Origin: Streptomyces tardus
GTDB taxonomy: Bacteria; Actinomycetota; Actinomycetes; Streptomycetales; Streptomycetaceae
Length of the DNA stretch: 64,000 bases
Assembly: GCF_018101125.2 (NCBI RefSeq)
Contig: NZ_JAELVF020000001.1
Coordinates: 3,140,703 to 3,204,702 of the forward strand
Direction: 5' to 3'
The first letter of the stretch is position 1, and each line of letters begins with the position of its first letter. This document shows, in pieces, positions 26,934-35,160 of the stretch. The notes below the pieces were generated by a model, which worked only from the letters and a program-made list of their open reading frames with translations, was not told where the DNA came from and made no database searches. The translations under genes were made by a program, and so were the position numbers.

Positions 26934-28187
26934 TCAGTCGCCCTTGACGGTGATCTTCTCGCCGTCCTTCAGCTCCTGCACCAGCTGTTTGACCCGGGTC
27001 ATGTCCCATTTGAGCGCGGAGCCCGCCGGGCTGCTGACGTTGCCCGCGATCGGCATGTTCATCTGCGTGCCGTCACCGCCGGAGACGCCCTTCATCGCCC
27101 AGAACATCCGCAGCAGCTCGTACAGGCTCATGTCCTTGTCGACGATGAGCGCGTCGAGGCCGGTGCCCATGGCGGGGTAGAGCTTGAAGGGGTTGAGAAC
27201 GGTGCTCGGGGTGGCGCTCTCGTTGGCGAGCGCGGAGAGCAGCTTCTGCTGGTTCTTGGTGCGCCCGAGGTCGCCGCCCTCCGCGTTGTAGCGGTTGCGG
27301 ACGAAGGCGAGGGCCTGGGCGCCGTCCAGCTCGTGGCAGCCCTCCTGGAAGTCGGCGCCGGAGTTCTTGTCCTTGACCGGCTTGTCGAAGCACATCTCGA
27401 CGCCGCCCAGGGAATCGACGAGTCCGGCGAAGCCGCCGAAGCCGATCTCCGCGTAGTGGTCGATCTTCAGGCCGGTGTTGTACTCCACCGTGCGGACCAG
27501 CAGTTCGGGGCCCTCGATCGCGTAGGCGGCGTTGAGCTTCTGCTGCTGCGCGGGGATCCGGCGACCGGAGGAGGAGCCGGTGAACTCGGGGATGGTGATG
27601 AGCGAGTCCCGCGGCAGGCTGACCATGGAGTTCCCGCTCGGGCCGCGGTGCAGGATCATCATGGAGTCGGTGAGTTTGCCGGTTCCGGAGCCGGTCTTGA
27701 GCCGCTTGCGGTCCTCGGAGCTCAGGCCCTCGCGGCTGTCCGAGCCGACGATCAGGTACGTCGTTCCCTCGCCGCTGCCCGGCCGGTCCTCGACCTGGCC
27801 GAGGTCGACCTCCCGGCGGAGCTTGCCGTCAGCCCAGAAGTAGGTGCCGACGCCGGTCACCAGCAGCACCACGACGAGCGTGAGCACGGCCCACTTGATG
27901 CGGCGGGCCCAGTTCGGGCGCGGCCTGGCGTCGCCGTCGCCGTATCCCCGGCCGTAGTCGTCCCCGGGGCCGCCCGGTCCGCCCGGGCCGTTGCCGTACA
28001 CCTGGCCGTCGCTGTAGCCGGCGTCGTAGCCCCCGCGGTTCTGGGCCGGGACGCCGGGGGCGCGCACCCCGCCCGGGTCCACGGTCGGCATGACGCGGGC
28101 GCCTTCCGGACGCGCGCTACGGGAGCCGCGACCGTATCCGTCGCCGCTCCTGCCGTCGTTGCTCAACCCCTGGGGCCACTCATTCAT
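26934..28187 (-). CDS. LytR-CpsA-Psr (LCP) family ligase 1
   Basis: 417 residues: a long Gly/Asp/Tyr-rich cytoplasmic N-terminus, one membrane helix at about 98-116, then an extracellular LCP domain (about 140-330). LCP enzymes transfer polyprenyl-linked glycopolymers (teichoic-type acids, arabinogalactan or polysaccharide) to peptidoglycan or protein. Catalytic-site features are visible: I-V-G-S-D-S-R, S-L-P-R-D-S-L, K-L-N-A-A-Y-A-I-E-G-P, and R-N-R-Y with a following D-L-G-R-T-K-N-Q-Q. It has no LytR_C domain, unlike two of its paralogues here. Divergent from the thioesterase gene. Confidence 0.92.
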   Translation of the reverse strand: MNEWPQGLSNDGRSGDGYGRGSRSARPEGARVMPTVDPGGVRAPGVPAQNRGGYDAGYSDGQVYGNGPGGPGGPGDDYGRGYGDGDARPRPNWARRIKWAVLTLVVVLLVTGVGTYFWADGKLRREVDLGQVEDRPGSGEGTTYLIVGSDSREGLSSEDRKRLKTGSGTGKLTDSMMILHRGPSGNSMVSLPRDSLITIPEFTGSSSGRRIPAQQQKLNAAYAIEGPELLVRTVEYNTGLKIDHYAEIGFGGFAGLVDSLGGVEMCFDKPVKDKNSGADFQEGCHELDGAQALAFVRNRYNAEGGDLGRTKNQQKLLSALANESATPSTVLNPFKLYPAMGTGLDALIVDKDMSLYELLRMFWAMKGVSGGDGTQMNMPIAGNVSSPAGSALKWDMTRVKQLVQELKDGEKITVKGD

Positions 28188-28380
28188 GCGGTGCAGTCTG
28201 CCTCTGACCGCGTCTCACAGAACAGTCCGGGTGTCGGACTGGAGCAGTCCTGTAGCAGAGCCGTGGAAAATTGTCCGACTTATCTGCGTATGTCGACGGG
28301 TCGGGCCTGCGGTGCGGTGGCAATCGCCACAACGGCGCCCCCCGGTCCGCTTCCGGTGATGTTTGGCCGAAACCCGCCTC

Positions 28381-28386
28381 TACCCT
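28381..28386 (+). promoter_or_regulatory. Possible -10 element upstream of thioesterase
   Basis: TACCCT, then ggagca and the ATG at 28393; spacing fits a leaderless transcript, although GGAG could be read as a very close ribosome binding site. Confidence 0.35.
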
Positions 28387-28392
28387 GGAGCA

Positions 28393-28944
28393 ATGACCGA
28401 CCCCGCCACCAGCGCCCCGGAGAGCGAGCTGCCCGGAAAGCCGACGGCCGCCTCCCGCACGACGCTCAGCCACATCATGTCCCACAACGACACCAACCTG
28501 CTGGGCACCGTCCACGGTGGCGTGATCATGAAACTGGTCGACGACGCCGCGGGCGCGGTCGCGGGCAGGCACTCGGGCGGCGCCGCGGTGACGGCCTCGA
28601 TGGACGAGATGGTCTTCCTCGAACCGGTACGGGTCGGGGACCTGGTCCATGTGAAGGCGCAGGTCAACTGGACCGGTCGCTCCTCGATGGAGATCGGGGT
28701 CCGGGTGCTGGCGGAGCGGTGGAACGAGTCCACCCCCGCGACCCAGGTCGGGACCGCCTACCTCGTCTTCGCGGCGGTCGGCGCGGAGGGCAGGCCGAGG
28801 ACCGTACCGCCGGTGATCCCGGAGACCGAGCGAGACAAGCGGCGCCACCAGGAGGCCCAGATCCGACGTACGCACCGCCTTGCCCGCCGCCGGGCGATCA
28901 AGGAGCTGCGCGACCGTCGGGCCGCCGAGGGCCTGTCCGACTGA
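28393..28944 (+). CDS. Acyl-CoA thioesterase, hotdog fold
   Basis: 183 residues. A single hotdog domain of the cytosolic acyl-CoA thioesterase (YciA/BFIT-like) type: S-H-I-M-S-H-N-D-T-N-L-L-G-T-V-H-G-G-V-I-M-K-L-V-D-D-A-A-G with the catalytic Asn/Asp region, and V-F-L-E-P-V-R-V-G-D-L-V. The C-terminal 40 residues are a charged, basic helix. It would release free fatty acid and CoA in the cytoplasm. Start at ATG 28393, divergent from LCP gene 1. Confidence 0.88.
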   Translation: MTDPATSAPESELPGKPTAASRTTLSHIMSHNDTNLLGTVHGGVIMKLVDDAAGAVAGRHSGGAAVTASMDEMVFLEPVRVGDLVHVKAQVNWTGRSSMEIGVRVLAERWNESTPATQVGTAYLVFAAVGAEGRPRTVPPVIPETERDKRRHQEAQIRRTHRLARRRAIKELRDRRAAEGLSD

Positions 28945-29233
28945 GACGTTCCGGGAAGACGATCTGGGGAGCCCGGCGCCGCGTCCCGTGGGACGGGCGG
29001 GAGCGAGCGGGCACACGTCCCCGGCCCTCCCCGCGCCCGGCTGCCCGGCGCTCCACCGCCCCGCCCGGGGCGGTCCCGTCGGCGTTCCACGAGGGCCGTC
29101 CCCCGGCGCAACCGCTGCTCGTCGCCGCTCCCCGAGCAGCCCCCGCCCCCGCACGGCCGGCGGTCGACTGGCACCCTGGGCCGCCCACGGCGCAGGGCTT
29201 CCTGTGCGACCGCGCACCGACGACGGGAGCGAC

Positions 29234-30181
29234 ATGAACGGCTGGAACGCCCGTGACATCCCCGACCTCCACGGCCGTACGGCGGTCGTCACCGGGGCCA
29301 ACAGTGGGATCGGCAAGGCCACTTCGCTCTACCTCGCGCGCGCCGGCGCGCGTGTCCTGCTCGCCTGCCGCGACGCCTCGCGCGGCGAGGAGGCGATGAG
29401 CGCCATCCGCGGCGCCGCGCCGCGCGCCGACCTCGCCCTGTTGCCGCTGGACCTCGCCGACCTCGCCTCGGTGCGCACGGCCGCCGCGCACATCACCGAA
29501 CTGGCAGACGGCCGGCTCGACCTGCTGGTGAACAACGCGGGAGTGATGGCGCTGCCACTGCGGTACACCACGGACGGCTTCGAGATGCAGTTCGGCACCA
29601 ACCACCTCGGCCACTTCGCCCTCACCGCACAGCTGCTGCCGGTCCTGGGAGCACAGGCCCCGGCGCGAGTGGTGACGGTCTCCTCGCTCGCGCACCGCTA
29701 CGCGGCGATGGACTTCGCCAACCTCAACGCCGAGACCGGCTACCGCACATGGACGGCCTACGGGCAGTCGAAGCTCGCGAACCTGCTGTTCACCGACGAG
29801 TTGGGGCGACGAGCGGACGAGGCCGGCCGTGAGCTGACCGCGTGCGGGGCCCATCCGGGCCTGTCCTCGACGGAGTTGGGGCAGGCCGGACTGCGGATGT
29901 CCGGGCACGCCCGGCTTGCGAGGCTGGAGCGCCTCACCCGCTTCTACACCCAGCCCGCCTCCGCGGGCGCGCTCTCGGTGGTGCGCGCCGCCACCGACCC
30001 CACCGCCGGCAACGGCGCGTACTACGGGCCGCGTCGCGGGCTGGAGGCCTGGGGTTCCCCGGCCCCCGCCCGGCGTTCCCACAACGCGCGCAGCGTCGAG
30101 GACGCCGGGGCGCTCTGGGATGCGAGCGTCCGACTGACCGGCGTCACCCCGGACTTCGGCCCCGAGGCCCCGAGGCCCTGA
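29234..30181 (+). CDS. Short-chain dehydrogenase (retinol dehydrogenase-like)
   Basis: 315 residues, Rossmann oxidoreductase. NAD(P) motif T-G-A-N-S-G-I-G near residue 22, structural N-N-A-G, catalytic Ser in V-S-S-L-A-H and Y-G-Q-S-K as the Tyr/Lys pair. The size and L-A-C-R-D after strand 2 (Arg favouring NADP) match the retinol-dehydrogenase/light-dependent-like SDR group in actinomycetes; substrate unknown. GGGAG 4-5 nt upstream of the ATG. Its last codons and stop lie inside an octanucleotide repeat array (30159-30254). Confidence 0.88.
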   Translation: MNGWNARDIPDLHGRTAVVTGANSGIGKATSLYLARAGARVLLACRDASRGEEAMSAIRGAAPRADLALLPLDLADLASVRTAAAHITELADGRLDLLVNNAGVMALPLRYTTDGFEMQFGTNHLGHFALTAQLLPVLGAQAPARVVTVSSLAHRYAAMDFANLNAETGYRTWTAYGQSKLANLLFTDELGRRADEAGRELTACGAHPGLSSTELGQAGLRMSGHARLARLERLTRFYTQPASAGALSVVRAATDPTAGNGAYYGPRRGLEAWGSPAPARRSHNARSVEDAGALWDASVRLTGVTPDFGPEAPRP

Positions 30182-30254
30182 AGCCCTGAAGCCCTGAAGC
30201 CCTGAAGCCCCGAGGCCCTGAAGCCCCGAGGCCCTGAAGCCCTGAGGTCCTGAG
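30159..30254. repeat. Twelve tandem octanucleotides over the SDR stop codon
   Basis: 96 bp made of exactly 12 eight-base units: two gccccgag, four gccctgaa, then gccccgag, gccctgaa, gccccgag, gccctgaa, gccctgag and gtcctgag. The third unit supplies the TGA that ends the SDR gene (29234-30181). As the unit is not a multiple of three, gain or loss of units could change the C-terminus. Confidence 0.9.
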
Positions 30255-30397
30255 CCGCCGTCCGCAGTACGCCGGGAAGCCCGAGCCCGGCAGCCCGAGC
30301 CCGGGGCTGCGTACGGGAGGGGGCTCTGCGCACGGCATGACCCGTGCCGAGCGACACCCGAGCCCGTGGGCTGTGCCGGGCTGCCGGGCTGCGTGTG

Positions 30398-32053
30398 TCA
30401 GCCGCAGCTGACCTCGTCGCCGCTCACCGCCCCGAACCGGTTGCCCCTGCCCGCGGTGTCGAGCAGTTTGTCCTCGCGCACGGGCGTGACCTTCTCGAAG
30501 TCCTCGCCCAGAGTCACCTTCATCTGGGGTCCCCGCCCCTCCGCCTTGCGCAGTTCGGCACCCGGCAGCGCGGCGGCGAGCGTTCTGGCGGAACGGTCCC
30601 AGCGGGGGTCGTAGGTGATCTCGGTGCGTTCGACGTCGTCCTTGCGGGCGTTGCCGGGAATCCCGGTCGTCCGGAACCCGGTGGCCCGCAGCTCCTCGTC
30701 GGCGCGATGGCCGAGGCCGGCGCTGCCGGTGCCGTTCTCCACCTGGACCCGGATGCTGCCGGGCGCGACCTCCACGGGCACGGCCTTCCGGTCAGCCCGC
30801 CTGTTGTTCCCGCTGCCTCCGTCGTCCTTCTCCTTCTGCGACTTCCCGGCCACCGGCGCCAGCGGCTTGTCCTCGCGCAGCGCGCCGAACAGCTTCTTCG
30901 ACTTGGGCCCGTCCCAGCGAACCGTCTCCCCGAGCCCCGGCACCCGGTGCTTGGAATCCGCGACCGGCACCGTGGTGAACTCCGAGGACGAGGCGTCGAA
31001 GTCCTTCATCGCCTTGCCCAGCGCCAGCATCTCGTCCTTGCCGAAGCCCTGGTCGGCGCGTACGGAGCCGAGCACCGCGCTGCTGACCCGCCGGAACCGC
31101 ACCGGGTTCAGCAGCACCTCGTTGGAGGCAGCCTCGTCGATCAGCGAGGCGACGAACCGCTGCTGGCGCTGCATCCGCCCGATGTCGGCGGCACCGTCGA
31201 CCGAGCGCGCGCGCACGTACGCGAGTGCTCCCGCGCCGTCCAGCCTGGTCGTGCCCGCGGGCATGTCCAGCCCGGCCTTCTTGTCCTTGAGCGGTCGTGT
31301 GCTGCACACCGGGACGCCGCCCACCGCGTCGACGGTCCGCATGAAGCTGGCGAAGTCCACTTCCAGGTAGTGGTGCACATGGACGCCGGTCATCCGCTCC
31401 ACCGTGCGGACGGTCAGGCTCGGGCCGCCGCGCGAGTAGGCGGCGTTCAGCTTCTGGCGACTCTCCCCGCGGCGTTCGCCGGTGGCCGGATCGTGGTGCG
31501 GCGGCAGCTCGGCCAGCGAGTCGCGGGGCAGGCTGACGACGCTGGCGCGGTCCCGGTCCTCCGAGAGGTGCACCAGCATCATCGTGTCGGTGCAGTTGCA
31601 GGAGGCCCCGCCGAGGCGGAGCTTGCCGCGTTCCTTCTCGGTCAGGGCGTCCCGCTGGTCCACGCCGACGACCAGGAAGTTCACCCCGCGGCCGGCGTCC
31701 GGCCGGTTCTTCAGGTCCTGGAAGGGGTCGACGCGGTCGATGCCGGCGCCGATCCCGTTCACCAGCAGGTGGCCGGTGCCGCTGACCGTGAGCACGGTGC
31801 CGAACCCGACGGGCCGGACACCGGCCGGTGTCCGGCCCGTCGGGTTCGGCACCGTGCGCACGCGGGGGTCGGCGGCGATCTCGTCCGTACGGTCCTCGGA
31901 GGGGCCGAGGGCGATCACCACCTCCAGCTCGCCGGGGTAGTCCTGCTCCAGGATGTGCCGGACCGAGGTGCGCAGATGCCGCTCCTCGTTGAGGACCGGC
32001 ATGATCACCGATACGGCGGGCGTGGTGTCGGGCTCGTCTACTGCGGAGGTCAC
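30398..32053 (-). CDS. Chimeric ORF: GT2 N-terminus fused to N-truncated LCP ligase 2
   Basis: 551 residues. Residues 1-78 repeat the N-terminus of the glycosyltransferase at 32242 (with a 5-residue deletion E-L-V-A-A), residues 79-87 come from a small fold-back, and from about residue 88 it is an LCP protein: N-F-L-V-V-G-V-D-Q-R-D, S-L-P-R-D-S-L, K-L-N-A-A-Y-S-R-G-G-P, the Arg pair region V-R-A-R, and a C-terminal LytR_C domain (about 430-520). The LCP part has lost its cytoplasmic tail and half of its membrane helix, so normal anchoring is doubtful. The start and upstream 94 bp are a mirror copy of those of 32242. Either a real fold-back rearrangement or an assembly artefact; the LCP half itself is a genuine gene. 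Confidence 0.7.
   Translation of the reverse strand: MTSAVDEPDTTPAVSVIMPVLNEERHLRTSVRHILEQDYPGELEVVIALGPSEDRTDEIAADPRVRTVPNPTGRTPAGVRPVGFGTVLTVSGTGHLLVNGIGAGIDRVDPFQDLKNRPDAGRGVNFLVVGVDQRDALTEKERGKLRLGGASCNCTDTMMLVHLSEDRDRASVVSLPRDSLAELPPHHDPATGERRGESRQKLNAAYSRGGPSLTVRTVERMTGVHVHHYLEVDFASFMRTVDAVGGVPVCSTRPLKDKKAGLDMPAGTTRLDGAGALAYVRARSVDGAADIGRMQRQQRFVASLIDEAASNEVLLNPVRFRRVSSAVLGSVRADQGFGKDEMLALGKAMKDFDASSSEFTTVPVADSKHRVPGLGETVRWDGPKSKKLFGALREDKPLAPVAGKSQKEKDDGGSGNNRRADRKAVPVEVAPGSIRVQVENGTGSAGLGHRADEELRATGFRTTGIPGNARKDDVERTEITYDPRWDRSARTLAAALPGAELRKAEGRGPQMKVTLGEDFEKVTPVREDKLLDTAGRGNRFGAVSGDEVSCG
31792..31857. repeat. 66-bp perfect palindrome at the chimera junction
   Basis: 33-bp arms meet without spacer between 31824 and 31825. 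The centre is the self-complementary accggccggt, which is also the last 10 bp (32481-32490) of the glycosyltransferase segment duplicated in the larger palindrome. Confidence 0.92.
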
Positions 32054-32059
32054 CGGGTC

Positions 32060-32065
32060 ACGTTA
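32060..32065 (-). promoter_or_regulatory. Mirror-copy -10 element before the chimeric ORF
   Basis: taacgt six bases before the GTG at 32053, an inverted copy of the element at 32230-32235. Confidence 0.35.
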
Positions 32066-32229
32066 CCGCGAACGGGGGAAGGGGCCGCACGGCAGCCGTA
32101 GGGGCCCGGACGGCGGGCTTACGGTGCAGTACCGCCGAGGCGGTGGTACCACCGCCTCGGCGGTACTGCACCGTAAGCCCGCCGTCCGGGCCCCTACGGC
32201 TGCCGTGCGGCCCCTTCCCCCGTTCGCGG

Positions 32230-32235
32230 TAACGT
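32230..32235 (+). promoter_or_regulatory. Possible -10 element, leaderless GT2 gene
   Basis: taacgt, six bases, then GTG at 32242; no ribosome binding site. Confidence 0.35.
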
Positions 32236-32241
32236 GACCCG

Positions 32242-33273
32242 GTGACCTCCGCAGTAGACGAGCCCGACACCACGCCCGCCGTATCGGTGATCATGCCGGT
32301 CCTCAACGAGGAGCGGCATCTGCGCACCTCGGTCCGGCACATCCTGGAGCAGGACTACCCCGGCGAGCTGGAGGTGGTGATCGCCCTCGGCCCCTCCGAG
32401 GACCGTACGGACGAGATCGCCGCCGAGCTGGTCGCCGCCGACCCCCGCGTGCGCACGGTGCCGAACCCGACGGGCCGGACACCGGCCGGTCTGAACGCGG
32501 CGATCGAGGCGTCCAGCCACGACGTGGTGGTACGCGTCGACGGCCACGGGATGCTCTCGCCCGGCTACATCGCCACCGCCGTACGGCTGTTGGCGGAGAC
32601 CGGCGCCGCGAACGTCGGCGGCATCATGCACGCCGAGGGTGAGAACGCCTGGGAGCAGGCCGTCGCCGCCGCGATGACCTCCCGCATCGGGGTGGGCAAC
32701 GCCGCCTTCCACACCGGCGGCAGCGCGGGCGAGGCGGAGACCGTCTACCTGGGAGTGTTCCGCCGCGAGGTGCTGGAGCAGCAGGGCGGTTACAACGTGG
32801 AGTTCATCCGCGCCCAGGACTGGGAGCTGAACTTCCGCATCCGCCAGGCCGGCGGCCGGGTCTGGTTCTCGCCCGAGCTCCTGGTCTCCTACCGGCCCCG
32901 TCCCAGCGTGCGCGCGTTGGCCAAGCAGTACCGCAACTACGGGCGTTGGCGGCACATCGTCGCCCGCTACCACTCCGGTTCGATCAATCTGCGCTACCTC
33001 GCCCCGCCGGCCGCCGTACTGGCGATCGCCGCGGGTACGGTCGCCGGCGCGGTGCTGACGCCGTGGGCGCTGGTGATCCCCGGCGGCTACCTCGCCGCGA
33101 TCACCGCCGGTTCGCTTCCCGCCGGGCGCGGCCTGCCGGCGGCGGCCCGGGTGCGGATCCCGCTCGCGCTGGCGACGATGCACATGTCCTGGGGCTGGGG
33201 GTATCTGACCAGCCCGAAGAAGCTCGCGCGCACGGTCATCGCCAGCCGCAGGGAGCCGGTCCCGAGCAGCTGA
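32242..33273 (+). CDS. Family 2 glycosyltransferase, membrane-associated
   Basis: 343 residues. GT-A fold (about 12-235): V-S-V-I-M-P-V-L-N-E-E-R-H-L at the nucleotide site, V-V-R-V-D-G-H-G as the metal-binding Asp region, and A-Q-D-W-E-L-N-F-R as the catalytic/acceptor segment with Q-Y-R-N-Y-G-R-W-R after it. Two hydrophobic segments follow at about 255-295. Similar to succinoglycan/rhamnosyl-type transferases of actinobacterial envelope loci. It probably adds a sugar to a lipid-linked intermediate later ligated by the LCP proteins. Its 5' 249 bp and promoter are duplicated in inverted form to the left. Confidence 0.9.
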   Translation: MTSAVDEPDTTPAVSVIMPVLNEERHLRTSVRHILEQDYPGELEVVIALGPSEDRTDEIAAELVAADPRVRTVPNPTGRTPAGLNAAIEASSHDVVVRVDGHGMLSPGYIATAVRLLAETGAANVGGIMHAEGENAWEQAVAAAMTSRIGVGNAAFHTGGSAGEAETVYLGVFRREVLEQQGGYNVEFIRAQDWELNFRIRQAGGRVWFSPELLVSYRPRPSVRALAKQYRNYGRWRHIVARYHSGSINLRYLAPPAAVLAIAAGTVAGAVLTPWALVIPGGYLAAITAGSLPAGRGLPAAARVRIPLALATMHMSWGWGYLTSPKKLARTVIASRREPVPSS

Positions 33274-33338
33274 CGGCGTACGGGCACCGGGCGCGGGGGC
33301 GGCGTACGCCTGCCGAGCCGACCGCCGTCCGGCGCCGC

Positions 33339-33397
33339 GCGCGAGACACGAGGGAGGGGCCCGACGAATGGTCGGGCCCCTCCCTCGTGTCTCGCGC
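33339..33397. terminator. Bidirectional 27-bp stem terminator
   Basis: Perfect arms 33339-33365 and 33371-33397 with loop gaatg, between the convergent GT2 and LCP genes. Confidence 0.92.
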
Positions 33398-33402
33398 TGG
33401 GC

Positions 33403-35127
33403 TCACCAGGTGTGCTGGCGGCTGACGTTCATACAGGCCGTGTCGTCGTCGCCGTTCATCCCGTCGAGGCTGTCCGGCGCCTTTCCGTCGTCCTCGGGCT
33501 TCTCGTCGGACGAGCCGCCGCCGGCGGGGGCGGGGTACGAGCCGCCGGTGCGCCAGTCCGCGCCGACGACCAGGGTGATGCCCTCTCCCTCGGAGGACCG
33601 CTTCACGGCTTTCTCCGGGACCCCCAGCGCCTTCGCGACCGCCTGCGCGTCACCCTCCAACTCCGGGTCGGCGTAGCTCAGTTGGGTGTCCCACTTGGAG
33701 GTGGGGGCCTGGTCGGGGTAGGCGCGGGCGAAGCCCTTGCCCTGCAACTGCGAGCTGATCGCGTTGGCGCGTCCGGTGACCGGCGTCTGTGTCGAGGTGC
33801 CGGTTCCGTTCATCACCCGCACGGATATCTCACCGGGCGGCGCCGCGGTGTCGGCGGGCTCCGGCTCGGCGGGCGCCTTCTTGCCCTTGTCCTTGCCGTC
33901 CAGTGCGATGTCCGCGCGGATCATGCCGAACACCCGCTCGGCGTCGGCCTCCTTGGGCAGTACGTAGCTGCCCCCCTGCGAGTACGTCCACGGCATCGTC
34001 GCCATGGTGATGCGCTTGGTCGGCACCCGCCGCAGGTCCTCACCGAGGTCGTAGAGCTTCATCACGGTGTCGAGGCTGTCGTCGACGGTGAGCGCCTTGG
34101 TGCCCTCCTCGGCGAGCTTGCGCAGCTTTCCGGGGTTGGTGAGCTTGGTGCCGGCCTTCAGCTCGCGGACCATCGAGTTCATGTACATCTGCTGGGCCTT
34201 GGCACGGCCGATGTCGCTGCCGTCCTCGAAGCCGTGCCGGGTGCGCAGCCACTGCAGCGCCTGCTCGCCCCGGACGACGCTCTCGCCCTTCTTCAGCTTC
34301 AGGCCCGACTTGGGGTCGTTGACGTTGGCGTCCACGCAGACCGGTACGCCGCCCACCGCGTCGGCCATCGAGACCACACCGGAGAAGTCGACCATCATGA
34401 AGTGGTCGATGGATATCCCGGTGAGCTCCTCCCAGGTCGCCACCGTGCAGCCCGGACCACCGTTCTGCAGGCTGGTGTTGATGCGGTCCGCACGCTGCTC
34501 GTAGACCTTCCCGTCGTCGGTGTCGGTGCACCTGGGGATGGTCACCCGGGTGTCCCGGGGTATGGAGAGGACCGACATGTTGCTGCGGTCGGCCGACACG
34601 TGGACCAGCATCTGCACGTCCGCGAGCGGGGGCCGGCCGGCGTCGGCGTGCGATCCGCCGAGCCGTACGTTCTCCTTGCTGTTCCGGCTGTCCGAGCCCA
34701 GCAGCAGGATGTTCATGGGGGTCTGGCCCTCGGCGTTGGGCTTGTTCTTCTCCAGCTTCTTGTCGCCGAGGTGCAGGGCGTCCTTGGTGAGGTTGCCGTT
34801 CAGGTGCTGGTAGTAGAGGAAGCCGGCGCCGCCGGTGCCGAGTACGAGAACGGCCAGGCCGATCGCGGTCCATTTCAGGGCGCGGCGCTTCTTGCGCGGC
34901 GGCTCGGCTCCCGGCTCACCGCCTTCTCCGCCGCCTCCCGCTCCGCCGCCTCCCGCGCCTCCCGCCCCGCCTCCTGCGCCGGCTTCGGCCTGGCGCAGCG
35001 GCACGGTGTGGTTCGTGTCCTTCGTCTTCCCGTTCCCGGGCAACCGGTCGCCCGCTCCGTCCTCGGTACGGGCGCCGGCCTGGCGTATGCCCTTGTCGTC
35101 GTCGCTCTCAGTGGTCCGTCGTCGCAC
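33403..35127 (-). CDS. LCP family ligase 3 with LytR_C domain
   Basis: 574 residues. Basic cytoplasmic region with a Gly/Ala-rich stretch (about residues 48-72), one membrane helix at about 86-105, an LCP domain (about 135-330: L-L-L-G-S-D-S-R, S-I-P-R-D-T-R, R-I-N-T-S-L-Q-N-G-G-P, L-R-T-R-H with D-I-G-R-A-K-A-Q-Q) and a LytR_C domain (about 425-520: I-S-V-R-V-M-N-G-T-G). GTG start with GGGAGGG upstream. It lies 33 bp downstream of LCP 4 on the same strand, so the two are probably co-transcribed. Confidence 0.92.
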   Translation of the reverse strand: MRRRTTESDDDKGIRQAGARTEDGAGDRLPGNGKTKDTNHTVPLRQAEAGAGGGAGGAGGGGAGGGGEGGEPGAEPPRKKRRALKWTAIGLAVLVLGTGGAGFLYYQHLNGNLTKDALHLGDKKLEKNKPNAEGQTPMNILLLGSDSRNSKENVRLGGSHADAGRPPLADVQMLVHVSADRSNMSVLSIPRDTRVTIPRCTDTDDGKVYEQRADRINTSLQNGGPGCTVATWEELTGISIDHFMMVDFSGVVSMADAVGGVPVCVDANVNDPKSGLKLKKGESVVRGEQALQWLRTRHGFEDGSDIGRAKAQQMYMNSMVRELKAGTKLTNPGKLRKLAEEGTKALTVDDSLDTVMKLYDLGEDLRRVPTKRITMATMPWTYSQGGSYVLPKEADAERVFGMIRADIALDGKDKGKKAPAEPEPADTAAPPGEISVRVMNGTGTSTQTPVTGRANAISSQLQGKGFARAYPDQAPTSKWDTQLSYADPELEGDAQAVAKALGVPEKAVKRSSEGEGITLVVGADWRTGGSYPAPAGGGSSDEKPEDDGKAPDSLDGMNGDDDTACMNVSRQHTW

Positions 35128-35160
35128 AGGACCCTCCCCCTTGATCAGTCCTCGTCCGAC

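Larger units (their letters stand above)
31820..32490. repeat. Large near-perfect spacerless palindrome
   Basis: Centre between 32147 and 32148 (ggt|acc). The right arm 32148-32490 holds 94 bp upstream of the GT2 gene plus its first 83 codons; the left arm 31820-32147 is its reverse complement apart from a 15-bp deletion between gccgcc repeats. As compared by eye, the 94 bp before each start codon are identical. Confidence 0.92.

Noticed and set aside
30159..30254. CRISPR array
   Set aside because: Contiguous 8-bp units without spacers; a simple tandem repeat. No cas genes in the window.
31792..32490. Insertion sequence or transposon ends
   Set aside because: The inverted repeats consist of glycosyltransferase gene sequence, with no transposase and no target-site duplication.
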